A DNA stretch of 64,000 nt, taken from Ascaphus truei (Eukaryota; Chordata; Amphibia; Anura; Ascaphidae). A program made the position numbers and the translations under genes. The stretch's first letter is position 1; every line of letters starts with the position of its first letter. The DNA is taken from positions 117,279,921-117,343,920 of the forward strand of contig CM071571.1 of assembly GCA_036426205.1 (NCBI GenBank), written 5' to 3'. The notes beneath the pieces were generated by a model. The model was not told the origin of the DNA. It did not search any database and saw only the letters and a list, made by a program, of their open reading frames with translations. This document shows, piece after piece, positions 24,561-35,519 of the stretch.

Positions 24561-26104
24561 ACATGACACCTATAGGCTTATGCCTGCCGTATTACACAGA
24601 TTTTCAGCACAGCCTGGTTAAAGAAGTGCATAGCGAGTAACGCTACTCACAGACAGCAATTTTATAAATGCAACCTCATCAGAATCCTCAGCTACTGACT
24701 GGGCCTTATGTATTTGTATCAGGTCTTTTGGATCTGCAGTCACACCATCCTTGCACTTATGGCTCCACTGCTTCCTATTTTTAAAAAAATGCTGATGTTT
24801 TGGAGTTGATTTTTCTAAAATCACTTGAACTTTCAGTTCACTTAAGCATTTCCTTAGTTAGATACCAACACCTAACTGGTCCCTAACAAAATAAGTATTG
24901 TATAGACAGTAGTAGAATAAATCCCCCTATACTTACCTTACAGTATAAATGTTTTCTTTTCTTTTTTTCCATAGTGAAGTTCTTTTACTGCCGTATTTAA
25001 CAAAGCCAGTCTTTTTAAATTCTGTATTTCCATTCTAAAGATATCATTTTGCTCCCAGGGAAATTAAAATGGCAGTTGCTACCCACGCACATTAAAACAG
25101 CAGATATTGCCATGGCAACAGCAGATAGTAATAAAATAAAACAGGGTTAAAGGTGGGGTAAGTGTCGTAGGGTATAAATATGCTTTATTCTTGTCACTTT
25201 GTAGCCCCCAACTTGACAAAGGCAGTACTATTCTGCCGAAACATTAGTTTCATGGCACAATAAAATATATTTTGATTAAGTCTGTGTGCCTGCATCTCCC
25301 TGTTTGCCTGCCCAGAGGAGCCACCAGCATCGTGTGGGTATACTCCCAGTTGTCCTGCCATAGCTAAGTGACCTTCTCGGGGGTGGTCCACTATGTGCTA
25401 TGACATGCAGCAGTGTATAGGGGCAAGAGTGGAGAACGCCTGGGGATGAGTGGTCTCCTGCAACATTTGCGTAACAAGCACTGTGACATTTGGGAGCGTC
25501 CTTCTCTTCCCCTCCCCTAAAAGTTGTACAGATCTGCTTGTTGTTGGGTTGGAGCAGTGTGAGGGATGAGTGAGGGGGCTCCCTTCCCACTTGGGGAGCT
25601 CTTGAAGCGTTAGAGGGAACCAGCAGGTCTTCATTGACTCTGTTATGCACTTTGTATGTTTCTGGGGGTGGGGGAAGCTCTAAATATTAAAGCATAAGTC
25701 TCTTACTCTCCACTCCCTCTCTGTCGGACCAAGTATTGGGGTGCAATTTACATTGGTGGGTACAGCAGAATGGAGGACACTAGCAGCGGTTCTAGGAGTT
25801 TACTCCCAATTCCAATCGGGGTTGCATTGGCAACAAATGATCACAATCAAGAAAGTGTTGCAAAGATCTTGCACTGCTTGGGAGGTGGCTAAAACCTGTT
25901 ATAGAAATCAAAGGATGCTTTAAAACTCATTACAAATGGCAGTAAGGGTTGAATACCCCAACCACCATTATCTAATACTACAGAACCTTTTATTTAAAGA
26001 AAACATAAGATTTCAGGTGTTTTGCTGCTATAAAGGAAGCTAGGGAAGGGGGCTACCAGTGTGAGTAGTAGAGCCCATAATTAAGTTGTGACGACAGCAT
26101 GTCC
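24561..26104. other. Spacer with one retroelement-tail-like hairpin
   Basis: No gene was recognised. At 25207-25250 there is CTTGACAAAGGCAG...CTGCCGAAACATTAG, a hairpin followed by GAAAC, resembling the tails at 31676 and 47537. Short frames on both strands at 25.3-25.65 kb have no recognisable domain. Confidence 0.4.
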
Positions 26105-26107
26105 CAG

Positions 26108-26185
26108 GATCTGGTTTAGTTCAATACTAGAGCTGCTTCCTTGGATGACAGGGTTGTGGGTTCAAATACTCTTGGGCCTGATACC
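26108..26185 (+). repeat. Possible tRNA-derived SINE head (degenerate)
   Basis: A box-B-like GGGTTCAAATACTC near 26158 is preceded by an A-box-like TGGTTTAGTTCAAT at 26112, with spacing like a tRNA promoter. Stem pairing is too poor for a functional tRNA, and no second copy was found in the window. Confidence 0.25.
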
Positions 26186-26360
26186 AGTACCCCTTTATCA
26201 TAAGGACCTTTAGACTGATTGATCTTAAGGATATATTTTCGCATGACTCATTTAAATATACTTTGTGTAGATATTAGCATATCTTCCAGGGTACTTGATA
26301 TATGGCACAATACCCCAAGATGTGATATTATGACTGTTTTTTTTTTTTAAATGAATCCGA

Positions 26361-26425
26361 TAAAAAGTGTGTTATTTTTGGCGGTGCAACATTAATGTAT
26401 TGCACTATAAAAATAACACACTTTT
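26361..26425. repeat. Short hairpin element
   Basis: AAAAAGTGTGTTATTTTT at 26361-26378 pairs with AAAAATAACACACTTTTT near 26408, and GTGCAA pairs with TTGCAC closer to the loop. A self-complementary AT-rich unit, probably a very small MITE. Confidence 0.6.
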
Positions 26426-27284
26426 TTTTTTTTAGATAATATCCCGCATTTTAAGGTTATCACAGTTTGATGTATCCTGGCCTAAGTCCATATTGCATGA
26501 ACCTATGATATTACTCAAATACATTTTCACTACAACTTATTTCTAAAACATATATTTGTATTTAATCATTAGCAAAGTTTTCATTTTTTTAACAACACTT
26601 AATAATATGTATATTTTTACAGTCTTCCAACTATTGATCTTATGACACAATTCCAGAGATAAATAACCATTTTATGTTGGATTGTAAAGTGCTGCAGAGA
26701 ATAATATTAACACTCATGTAGAAAGCTGATGTCTGTTTTTGTAACACACAAGGTCAATTCAAATGCTGGAAAAGGGACATATTGTATGACAGAACCTGGT
26801 TGGTTGTTATTTATAATACCCAAATAAATCTAAAGCTATTAAAACTGGTACATTGAGGGTTTTACACCAATGTAAAAGTTGTAAATGAAAGCATAAATAA
26901 TCTACAGTGTGGTTTGAAGTGGGTTTTATGAGACTTACATGTACAATACAATCATCTTTGAAATACCCCACCCAGCCTTTATTATTGATCTCTGGTATGT
27001 TTTAGATAGCAAAAGTTGTTTTGTTAATTTTGTGCTGATGAGGGTCCAAATTGTAAAAGGCAGATTTATTGGGGGGCGGATCATGTGACTGCTTAGATGT
27101 ATAAATTTAACACCAGTTTAAGGGAAAGCATTTGCAAAAATGATGCATCTTAAAGTGATCATCTTTAAGTGAGAATATATAGTTAGACTATAGTATGACT
27201 AGAGGTGAACTGGGGACGGCATCTTCTACACAAGACCACAAACCATGAGCTTACCTGTCCACACTATGATCCCATGCTTGTCAG
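26426..27284. other. AT-rich spacer, no gene seen
   Basis: Nothing recognised. Confidence 0.5.
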
Positions 27285-28040
27285 CCTGTACTTTTAACCA
27301 AACTGTTTTTAAACACTGATAAGACTGTACCAATGGTATTTGGGACCAAGGCTAAATTTTTAAAGCTTCCAATGACTGAGCTCCAGATCAGAATTAATGC
27401 TAACACCACCCTAACTCCGGTTACTAGTTTTAAATTCGTGGGCATATGGTTTGACTCCCATTTAACATTTGGGATGCACATTGATTCCCTGACATCCAAA
27501 ACCTATGCCAAACTACTGTAGGTGTACTTTATAGGAACAAATCCTCCCTAAGTCTGCTGGTCAGAAAGCGTACCACACAGCAGATGCTAATGCCAATTAT
27601 CGACTATGGGGACCTAGTATACGACTTGGCAACTCAAACCCACCTTAGCAAACTTGATACCTCTACAATTCAATATGCCATTTTGTTCTCCAAGGCAACT
27701 ACAACACACATCACTGGAAAATGCTCAAATGGTCATCACTTGAGTGTAGGCGCAAAGTTCATCTCTCCTGTCTTGCCTTCAAGGGCAAGCCAATCGTCTA
27801 TCTGAACAAGCTCCTCACCCCTACCACATGCAGCACTTATCATCTGAGATCTGACTCCAAAAGACTGTTCATGGGCCCAAGGTTCAACAAAGTATCCGGC
27901 CGCTCCTCCTTCTCTTACCGTGCACCCCAAAACTGGAACAATCTACCGGAGACTCTTACAGCCACCACCAGTCTAAGTTCTTTCAAAACTAAAGCTGTCT
28001 CACATTTTAATCTGGTCTGTAACTGTTACATACGCCTATA
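27285..28040 (+). pseudogene. LINE reverse transcriptase C-terminal remnant (Rex1/L2-like)
   Basis: The + strand encodes, over at least three frames, the C-terminal third of a non-LTR reverse transcriptase. Visible parts are a post-palm segment with VTSFKFVGIWFDSHLTF (about 27420-27470), then PIIDYGDLVY (about 27594), and a C-terminal FSYRAPQNWNNLPETL (about 27913-27960) with FKTKAV. In the family the protein copies its own RNA at the target site. The palm catalytic region is missing upstream, so this is a 5'-truncated copy, and stops or frame changes break it near 27520 and 27730. Its 3' UTR follows directly. Class assignment within the CR1/L2/Rex1 group is by eye only. Confidence 0.65.
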
Positions 28041-28520
28041 ATATATATTATCTTTAACTGTGCATGCAATGTCTTGTGTATAATGTATAGGCAAATATAA
28101 TCATGCGTGGTGCTAAAGACTGTATACAGGACAATAGATGTAATATGATGATGATTATTCCTGTGTGATGCCTGGAGTGTGTATCTTGATTAGGGTAGGG
28201 TACTGGGTGTGGTATCCCGGTTGGTAAACCAGCATAAGCGGCACTCAATAAATCCAGAAACCAAAGTGCTAATTGTCACCCCAATTGAATACCCAAATAC
28301 CTTTAAGGAATATAATAACCATGTAGCAAGCACAAACTCACAGGTCTGCTGCAGCATCCATGTTACCTGGAACCTATATAATGTATACCCTGTTCACTTA
28401 TGTAACTATGTATTTGTAACCATGTAATATTTGTCATCATAACTCTATGCCCAGGACATACTTAAAAACGAGGAGGTAACTCTCAATGTATTACTTACTG
28501 GTACAACATTTTTATATATA
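28041..28520 (+). mobile_element. LINE 3' UTR with a nested insertion
   Basis: Continues the LINE at 27285 and ends in TATATAAATAAATC. It matches 13681-13860 except that 28090-28376 is extra sequence. Confidence 0.7.
28090..28376. mobile_element. 287-bp insertion with 11-bp target duplication
   Basis: Flanked by TATAATGTATA at 28079-28089 and 28377-28387, and absent from the sibling LINE UTR at 13681. No coding capacity. Its ends (GGCAAATA and TGGAACC) show no clear inverted repeat, so a SINE-like or other retroposed origin is possible. Confidence 0.6.
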
Positions 28521-28986
28521 AATAAATCATTCATTCTCAAAATAGATGTGTTCTTAGGACCCTCAAAGGTCACCCACAGTATGTTTTAAAAAATTGATTT
28601 GATAGTTAAAGGTTCAGTCCCAGAAGCAAATTATACTGGAGTTGCAATACATTTATTCTTTATACTATTTTACTGTTTATTTTGTCATTTTAAATCTGTT
28701 TATATTTCTTTGTTTGGGAGCCATCATTTTTCCTTTAAGAAAATATATTTAAATCTGACTCGGCATAAACAGAATGCGTCAAATACAAAACGTGAAAAAT
28801 ATAAAGTAATATGTATTGTTTTTGCTGGACATTTATATAAACTTTTCCGTGGCTCAATAGATACTCCCTTAGACCTGTATCTACTAGGCCATTCATACTA
28901 GGCCATCTACTAGGCCATTCAAAAGCATCCAAGGCTTTTCTTTAAAATTACCCTAGAATTTTTATTTCCCTGATTACTAATACCGT
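28521..28986. other. Spacer, no gene seen
   Basis: AT-rich. A short direct repeat TACTAGGCCATTCA lies at 28886-28920. Confidence 0.4.
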
Positions 28987-29365
28987 TTAAAGCAGTAGTT
29001 CAAGTTGCCATTAAAGAAAAAAATGTCGATTCAATATGTGCATCAGTACAATCTACACTCTGACAAGTGATTAGCCAAGTTACCGATCGATCCGTTCCCC
29101 TAAATCCCTGTCAGTTCAGTAGATGAGGACCCAAGATGCAAAGTTCTGTGTGGAAGATCATGTGACCAGGCAGTCACTAGATTGGTGCACTGCTAGAGAG
29201 AGGGCAGGGCTCAAACAAAGGTGTGCCATAGCCTGTTTCAGAAGAGGAAGTGGATGTGACTTTGTAAAAAAAATAAAAATGAAATGCAACAAGTATTTTC
29301 TCATAGTACATAACTAATATATAGAAAAAAACTCACATAGGATATTGCTTGAACTGCAGCTTTAA
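28987..29365. mobile_element. TTAA-type MITE, copy B
   Basis: Starts TTAAAGCAGTAGTTCAAG at 28987 and ends CTTGAACTGCAGCTTTAA at 29365, giving clear inverted ends that include TTAA on both sides. Homologous to 9381-9758. Non-coding. Confidence 0.6.
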
Positions 29366-29839
29366 AGAATACATGGAAAAACTGAAAATTACTATGCTTT
29401 TTTTTTTAATATAGTTGTGCCATTAAGAGCATGATGCCATTGGCAGAAGCACTAGCAGCAGAAGGCTGACTATGAGTCACAGTGCATGTTCATCCTTTAA
29501 TTTCTGTTATTGTTCAGGATAAAGATAATGGCCACTATAGCGGCAGCTGCTTCAATAATTAGCCAAAGTTACTTCAACGTTACATGTGAACCATGAAAAG
29601 AACCATTAAGAGCAGATTTAAAAAATAAATACGTAAATACTTACCGGTGCTATACAAACTGATGGTACCCAAATATGAATTATTTAATGAAAGAAGAGAA
29701 TGTGCATGAATGCAAGGATCTCTGAGCTACTTAGGTTGGAAAACGCTGTTAACAAATTAAAAAAAGTAAACAGGACTTATTTCAGTAACACTCCTTGCCC
29801 GGCTCTAAAGGCGTTTAAATTGAGTTGGATATATATGGC
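29366..29839. other. Spacer, no gene seen
   Basis: Nothing recognised. Confidence 0.4.
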
Positions 29840-30661
29840 GTGCTCAGTCTGACATACCTTTTCAGGGTGCAAGGTCAATGCAGGCCACAAGGAACTTGTA
29901 TAGTACAAACAAGAGCTTTATTCACAGCCGTTGATAATGCTTGTCATAGAACAGACAGACCACTTCAAACATTTCCTGGTGTCAAAAAATATGGTTACTC
30001 TGTGCTGCCCTGGTAGCTCTTACTCCTGGTCTCAGGAAGTACTTAGGCTTGTTTCCCTTAGTATTGATTAGATTGTCAATCTCCTGCATAGCTTCAATAG
30101 TGCCCCGTATCAAGTGGGCCTATTGTGGAAATACACTCTGTTCTCGGGCATCAGTATGCCGCCACTCTGTGTACTGCCTACCTCGTCCATGCATATTGTA
30201 TCTGGAGTTTATTAGGATCTTTCGGTGGGGCCGATTCGATTATGCTCTGGAGCTTCAATTCTGAGCTGAGCACTTGCCTACTCTTCTTCTGGTTAGAGAA
30301 CAATCTTTGAACATAGACCTCTAACTATATAGGACACCTTCCTTAACTGAAAACAATAAATGGTGACAGGACATCATTAATACACATAACTATACACACA
30401 ATCCTATTCACAGGACTCGTGCTGTGGTTCAGAGAGAGAGAGAGAGTTCAGTCTGAACTCTGAGGAACCTGTTTCTAGAACAAATGGAGGAGCTATATAT
30501 ACCCTTCTATCTTCCTATATATGACATCATTGGTTACAAAACATACAAAGGAGGGGATATCCCTTTCTGCATCACATGTGGGGGAGGGGATTAACCTGAG
30601 TGATCCCACACAGGTAACCCATTAAGTCTGTTAACTCCTTATACCCAAAGGGGGGGCTACA
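29840..30661 (-). mobile_element. LTR-like element, antisense
   Basis: On the minus strand it begins TGTAGCCCCCCC (30661), has a TATA box near 30490-30502 (TATATATAGCTCC) and an AATAAA at 29922-29917, which is the order expected in an LTR. A GA-rich run sits at 30436-30448. The left limit is approximate and no target duplication was found. Frames inside show no recognisable protein. Confidence 0.45.
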
Positions 30662-31675
30662 TTCATTACGTTGCGTAAATGTTTACATAGTTCTTTAGAA
30701 ATGTCCATTCAAAGTCTAATTATAAGAAGGGCTATTGATAATATTGTACTTACGTGGCTAAAGAGAACCCTAATCAGTAGGGGAGGAGTAACATGACCCT
30801 TGGTCCGAGGGGCCCTGGAGGAAGATGTCAAGAGTGAGGGGAGGGAAGGAGTAGGTTATTTAAGAGGCGGATACCTACCTCATTCTCTTCCTACTTACCT
30901 CCCCAAAAGGTTCTGTAAGGAAGTGTTTAGAATAATAATGGGCCCCAAGCAGAGGTCTGGTATGGATGGGTAGATGGCAGAGAGGAGCACCTGGGCAGAG
31001 GCTGCCCTTCCCACACAGAAGATTGCAAAAGGCTGCTCTTGGAGCTCCATAGAGGACTGGTGAAGCTAGGCACCAGATGGATGCATGAGATTGTGGAAGC
31101 TCTCCCCAGCTAGCTGTCTTAATTGGATTCCAGAAGGATTCTAGAGGAGGAGAGGCTATCCCAGGCTGGGGGGTGAGTGGCACTCTGATTGCAGCCCCAG
31201 AGGTCCCAGTGAAGGCAGTAGAGTAGAGCGATGGGTCTGGCAGAAGTTCCACCCCCAATGCGCCTCAGTGACAGTGGCATGAGGTCCAGGATCATTGCCT
31301 GGTAAGGAGCAGGAGGGAATAAGCCCATTCAAAGGTGAATGGTGGTCTTGTTGCTTAATTACACAATGCGTTTTGACCTCCTTGGTCACGTGTGAGTCGA
31401 CGTAGTGACGTCAAGCGTTCTAACATCAGGGAATAGGAAGCACTGGCTTTGGGTGTGCTTGTCTTTCACACAAGCCGTGCCCCTCCTACCCTTGTACGCA
31501 GTGAAGTCGCGCCAGGTTACTCACTATGCGGGGTGGCTAAGAGACTTGACGGGCTTACATCACGGGTCAAGGGTCATGCACCCGCACCATGTGACGCACC
31601 CGGTAGTGTCTGTAACTGGCCCATGAGAACGAGTGGTAAGTATAAATTGCACTCTATATGTCACTGTTGTATTCA
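30662..31675. other. Unidentified segment, possibly a retroelement leader
   Basis: A + strand peptide start MGPKQRSGM near 30945 and a 127-codon minus frame at 30875-31258 are present. Neither is recognisable, and the two overlap, so at most one is real. The position next to an LTR-like sequence makes a retroelement leader or gag remnant possible. Confidence 0.2.
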
Positions 31676-31772
31676 CCTTGATAAAGGATTGTAGAGGTCC
31701 GAAACGCGTTGGTGTGTTTTGTAACCTTTTCCTGATCCATTAAATAGCTTTATTTGGGAACGTACTCCTGTT
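31676..31772 (+). repeat. Retroelement tail with hairpin and GAAACGCG motif
   Basis: CCTTGATAAAGGATTG...GGTCCGAAACGCG, then ATTAAATAGCTTTATTTGGGA. This arrangement resembles the 3' tails of retroelements in which a short hairpin precedes GAAAC. The parent element is not identified. Confidence 0.4.
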
Positions 31773-32334
31773 TTTTCATTGCTGTTTTTACAGCTGGATA
31801 TTAGTGCTTCGTTTTTTCTCCCTTCATCTTTGCCTGAAGATCTCTCTACTACGGATGCACACTCAACCCTGGGTCACTGGATACATTTGGACTTACTGCT
31901 TATGGTGGATGAAGATTTCCAAGTGAGTTTATTCTATGCTGTCCATACTTATTGTGTCTGCTTTAAAAGGATGTTTCATCTACCGGTCACCTGCTGGTGT
32001 TATTGATTTTATCCTTACTGCCTTGCCTCGTGGGATATCATTACAACCGGGCTGCATCCTTTAAGACTTTATTACATTATGTATTTAGGGTTGTTTTCCA
32101 TCTAAATCTATATTGCCTTACAACACGGATTGTCTTGAGAGCACCACACACAATTTTTTCTAAGTTGCTGGGGAGAGGCTGCGGATGAGCGGCGGAACGG
32201 CACTTAGAAAAAATCAGGCCTTTTTCCTGCCTGGGATTGATGCCAGAGGTCTCCGGAGCTGATACCATTAATACCAGCATCGGAGCCCCCCGGCATGCAT
32301 CCGAGGCAGGAAAAATGCATTTAAAGGCCACTTC
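31773..32334. other. Spacer, no gene seen
   Basis: Short + frames (for example 31779-32006) have no recognisable domain. GTCTCCGGAGCTGA near 32250 is shared with the inverted repeat at 38.0 kb. Confidence 0.35.
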
Positions 32335-32613
32335 ATTACCTTAGCGGCTAACTGCTAAGGCAATGAAGGGGTTAACCAGCCGAGCCAGGTTTATTGTGGG
32401 TAGCGGGGGTGGGTGAAGGGGGTATTTGGCCCTTGGTGGTTGTTTAGGGCTTGCAGGGGGGGGGTTGCGTGTGCACTTAACCCCTTCATGACCTTAGCGG
32501 TTAATACCGCTACGGTCACGAAGGGGTTAAGCTCTCCGCTACCCACCGCAAGCCCTAAATAAACCACCGTTGGGGCTAATACCCACTTCGACCACCCCCG
32601 CTACCCACAATAA
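32335..32613. mobile_element. Foldback element with CCTTAGCGG/AACCCCTT hairpins
   Basis: 32391-32500 and 32505-32612 are inverted relatives over about 100 bp each (TTATTGTGGGTAGCGGGGGT at one end, CCCCCGCTACCCACAATAA at the other). The centre is TTAGCGGTTAATACCGCTA flanked by AACCCCTTC / GAAGGGGTTAA. A smaller hairpin with the same core precedes it at 32343-32378. Another copy is at 35831-35883. Confidence 0.65.
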
Positions 32614-32640
32614 AAAAAATACACACACAACAGCCCCACA

Positions 32641-32709
32641 CTAAATAAATAAATAAATATATAAATAAATAAATATATAAATGAATATATATATATATAT
32701 ATATATATC
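32641..32709. repeat. AT-rich microsatellite (AAAT)n/(TA)n
   Basis: TAAATAAATAAA units followed by a TA run. Confidence 0.9.
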
Positions 32710-32788
32710 ACCAACAACCCCTATACCCCCCTAACATACACATATATGCACATCAATGATACTATAGGCCGGCGGGGGCCCTCGGGTG

Positions 32789-33594
32789 TTATCCGCGGGC
32801 CTGCATGTGAGGAATCAGGGATCGCGGCGTCCGCGCCCTGGTTCCTCTGCTCATCAAGACATGGTGAGGGTACCATCTTCTTTTTGACAAAGAAGAATCC
32901 AGCCCCCGCAGGAGAATTGGAATGACGTATGAAGCCCGCTTAAGATTCTCACGAATATATTCGTCCATAGCCTCGGTCTCGGGCACGAGAGAGGATAAGA
33001 TTTGGCTTAGGGAAGGTATAACCAGGTACCAGATCAATCGGAAATCGTAGGAACGATGAGGAGGTAGAAGTTCAGACTGTGTCTTGCTGAAAACGTCCAA
33101 GAATTCGGCGTATGGAGAAGGTAACTCCCTAGAGAACGGATGTGTTGGCTAATAGAGAGGAGTGTTGTTGATAGAGAAAGAAGGTTCCTCTGACCTTGAC
33201 CTCCAGTTAATAGGGTTAGGAGAACCCCAATCGATGAGTGGATTATGCTTCTGTAACCAGGGCAAGCAAGAGTGATAGGTGTTCCCGGGGCATGAATAAC
33301 ATCAAACCCAGAGTCCTCTGTGAGAATGAGTAGAAAGGTTGGATGAAAGGTCCGGTTTCTAAGGAGATATAAGCCGGGGGGTGAGAGGTCGATTATCAAT
33401 CCGACCAAGGCAACGGGGAGAGTCCTTCCTGGAAAGCGGAATTTGATTTGTTTAGAAAAGGTTTCGATCTATGAAGTTTCCTCCTGCGCCGGAATCGATA
33501 AATGCAGCTGTGAAGGTGCGGAAAGTCGGTCCTGAAAGGGAGACGGGAATAGTCAATCTTTTGGAAGTTCCCTTCTGGGAGGGGGACAAGGAGA
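32789..33594 (-). pseudogene. Ty3/gypsy pol remnant: protease and start of reverse transcriptase
   Basis: On the minus strand a retropepsin-like IDSGAGGNFID is encoded near 33475-33510 (catalytic D-S-G visible). Further on is the HNPLIDW motif (about 33232-33252) typical of the protease-RT linker of chromovirus-type gypsy elements. Next come FLDVFSKTQSELLPPHR (about 33050-33105) and PETEAMDEYIRENLKR (about 32940-32985), which precede the RT fingers. The sequence leaves recognisable RT around 32830-32870, well before the catalytic YxDD, so RNase H and integrase are absent. Frames change repeatedly and it cannot encode a working polyprotein. Host retrotransposon family; direction matches the gag and LTR at higher coordinates. 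Confidence 0.7.
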
Positions 33595-34543
33595 TCAGTA
33601 CCCAGAGAGCGCCCCTTCGTACTCACTGGGCTTAGTCGTTTCCCGGAGGTGGTGGATGGTTACGGGTGCGCTGTCAGAAGCTCCGCAATGATGGCACGAC
33701 TCCCCAGTAGAGCGAAGTTGTCGTGACGGTGCCGAGGTTGCTGAAATCCAAGTTGCATCGGCTCTGGAGCCTCCAGCGCCGGTACGGAAGGAGAAGAGGG
33801 GTCTCTGGTTAGTAGAGAACCTGGAAAGGAAGCACGGAAAGGCGTAGCACCGGAAGCTGAAGCTGAGCGCGGCGTACCTGAAGGCGCTGATCCATACGAG
33901 TAGCAGGGAGATGAGATCCTCCAGTGACTCTGGCCTGGTGGTTAGAAGCAAGTTATCCTTCAGAGACTCCGATAGACCTTCCAGAAGACGGCGACTAGGC
34001 CTCCTGATCCCAATGAGTCTCAGCTGCTATAGTTCTGAATTCCAAGGCGTATTGGCCCACAGGCCGACGTCCCTGTGTAAGTCTAGCAGGGTATCAGAAG
34101 CAGTCTCTTGACGTGGGGGGTTAAAAAACCTGTCGAAAGTCCGTCTGAAGGCCGCGTAATCGCGGGGTAATATCAGGGGGCGTTCCCAGATCGGAGAGGG
34201 CCCATGCCCGTGCATTACCTGTGAGCAGACTATATACGTAGGCTACCTTTTTCCGGCCAGTAGCATACAACTGGGGAGCCATCTCGAACTGGATCTCGCA
34301 CTGGTGAGAAAGCCACGACAGGCGTGGGATCCCTGGTAGGGCCTTGGAGCCGGAACTTCGGAACTGAAAATGAAGTGGAAGATAAGTCAGGCTGCGCGGG
34401 GGTGGCAGCCGCGGCGGTGCCTGTAAAGGGCGGTCCAATACCTGCGGGAGAGGAGAGCCACTTGATCCGTTAAGGCTGTATTGTTGGTACATGGCCGTCA
34501 TCATAGAGTCCACAGTCTGGTCTGCGTCTTGTGGGCTCGACAT
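33595..34543 (-). pseudogene. Ty3/gypsy gag remnant
   Basis: The minus strand starts MSSPQDADQ at 34543 and runs about 140 codons in one frame. It includes ATGRKKVAYVYSLLTGNARAW (about 34200-34270), the conserved retrotransposon-gag core, then continues in another frame (PRDYAAFRRTFDRFF, about 34115-34160). A single zinc-knuckle-like CHHCGA occurs near 33690. Gag would package the element RNA. Frame changes near 34120 and 34030 break it. The start codon lies only 2 nt from the end of the LTR-like sequence at 34546. Confidence 0.7.
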
Positions 34544-34545
34544 AA

Positions 34546-35519
34546 TGTTACGCCGGTGTGCCGCCGACCAGACCCGTTCCTTTCACTGAGGTGAGGAACG
34601 TATAGAAGCACCCACGCAGCAAGGGAGCGTGTCGGAGTGAGTGTGGTGATTTGGGTTGCCAGGCCAGGTGTTATTTAGTTAGCAATACTTGCCGGTACCC
34701 GGTGTAGAAATGCCGTTGTCGTTGCCGTTAGCCAAAGTCTGGGATTGGAGATTCCGGAAGGTCGTTTGTCCAAGCAGGGGTCGGAGAGCCAGAGAGAGAC
34801 GTCCGCCAAGCCAAGTCGTAACCTGGAGAATAAGAGAGAAAACGCCGAGCGAGTAGTAGTAATCCAAGTGAAAACTATGTCGAGCAATGAAGATAGGAGG
34901 ACTGGCATTATAAAGTGTGGCTGACCAATCAGAAGTGAAGGCAGACCTGAGGACTGCGTGGAGCCATCCTGGATAGGTTCCCTTTATTGGCAGGCAGGTG
35001 AGGACTCTTGTCTTGACAGGAGATCTATTCCTGTGTTGGGGGCGGGTTTCACTGCCAGAGCAGTGAAAAATTAACTTCGCCCGGGCGGCTGTTAGGGCGG
35101 CGGGAACATGGCGGGCGCGTGAAGTGACTGCGGGAGACGGGGATGCCAGAGGACGACGGGGAAACCCCAGAACTGCCGGAGGGGAGTGGGCGTGGCGAGG
35201 ACCGCGCCACGGCCGCAGGGGTGAATATAGCCACAATACTCCACTTGAAACACGAAACCTGAAAATCGAGCTAACTCCACGCTCGACAGACCTCTGTGGA
35301 GCTGCGTCAAAATGGTGATCCTGCTTAGCGTCAACGGAAATCGCAAAGGCAAAAACCGGGACCGGAAGTTGGCTAAACTTAAATAACACCTGGCCTGGCA
35401 ACTCAACGCCAAATCACCACACTCCGGACACGCTCCCTTTGCTGCGGGTGCGTGCTTCTATACGTTCCTCACCTCAGTGAAAGGAACGGGTCTGGTCTGC
35501 GGGCAGCACCGGCGTAACA
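34546..35519 (-). mobile_element. Gypsy 5' LTR, 974 bp, with long terminal inverted repeats
   Basis: On the + strand it starts TGTTACGCCGGTG and ends CACCGGCGTAACA. Adjacent to gag, it is best read as the 5' LTR. Its outer 134-135 bp (34546-34679 and 35385-35519) are inverted complements of each other, with scattered mismatches and small indels. The interior is CpG-rich. No 3' LTR is present in the window, because the element is truncated on the other side. Confidence 0.6.

Noticed and set aside
25207..25250. Functional hammerhead ribozyme
   Set aside because: The CUGANGA core is altered at two positions, so only a degenerate resemblance is claimed.
26108..26185. tRNA gene
   Set aside because: A- and B-box-like words exist but cloverleaf pairing is poor, so it is kept only as a possible SINE head.
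34679..35412. 240-codon minus-strand frame
   Set aside because: Lies within the gypsy LTR; the GC-rich frame has no known motif.
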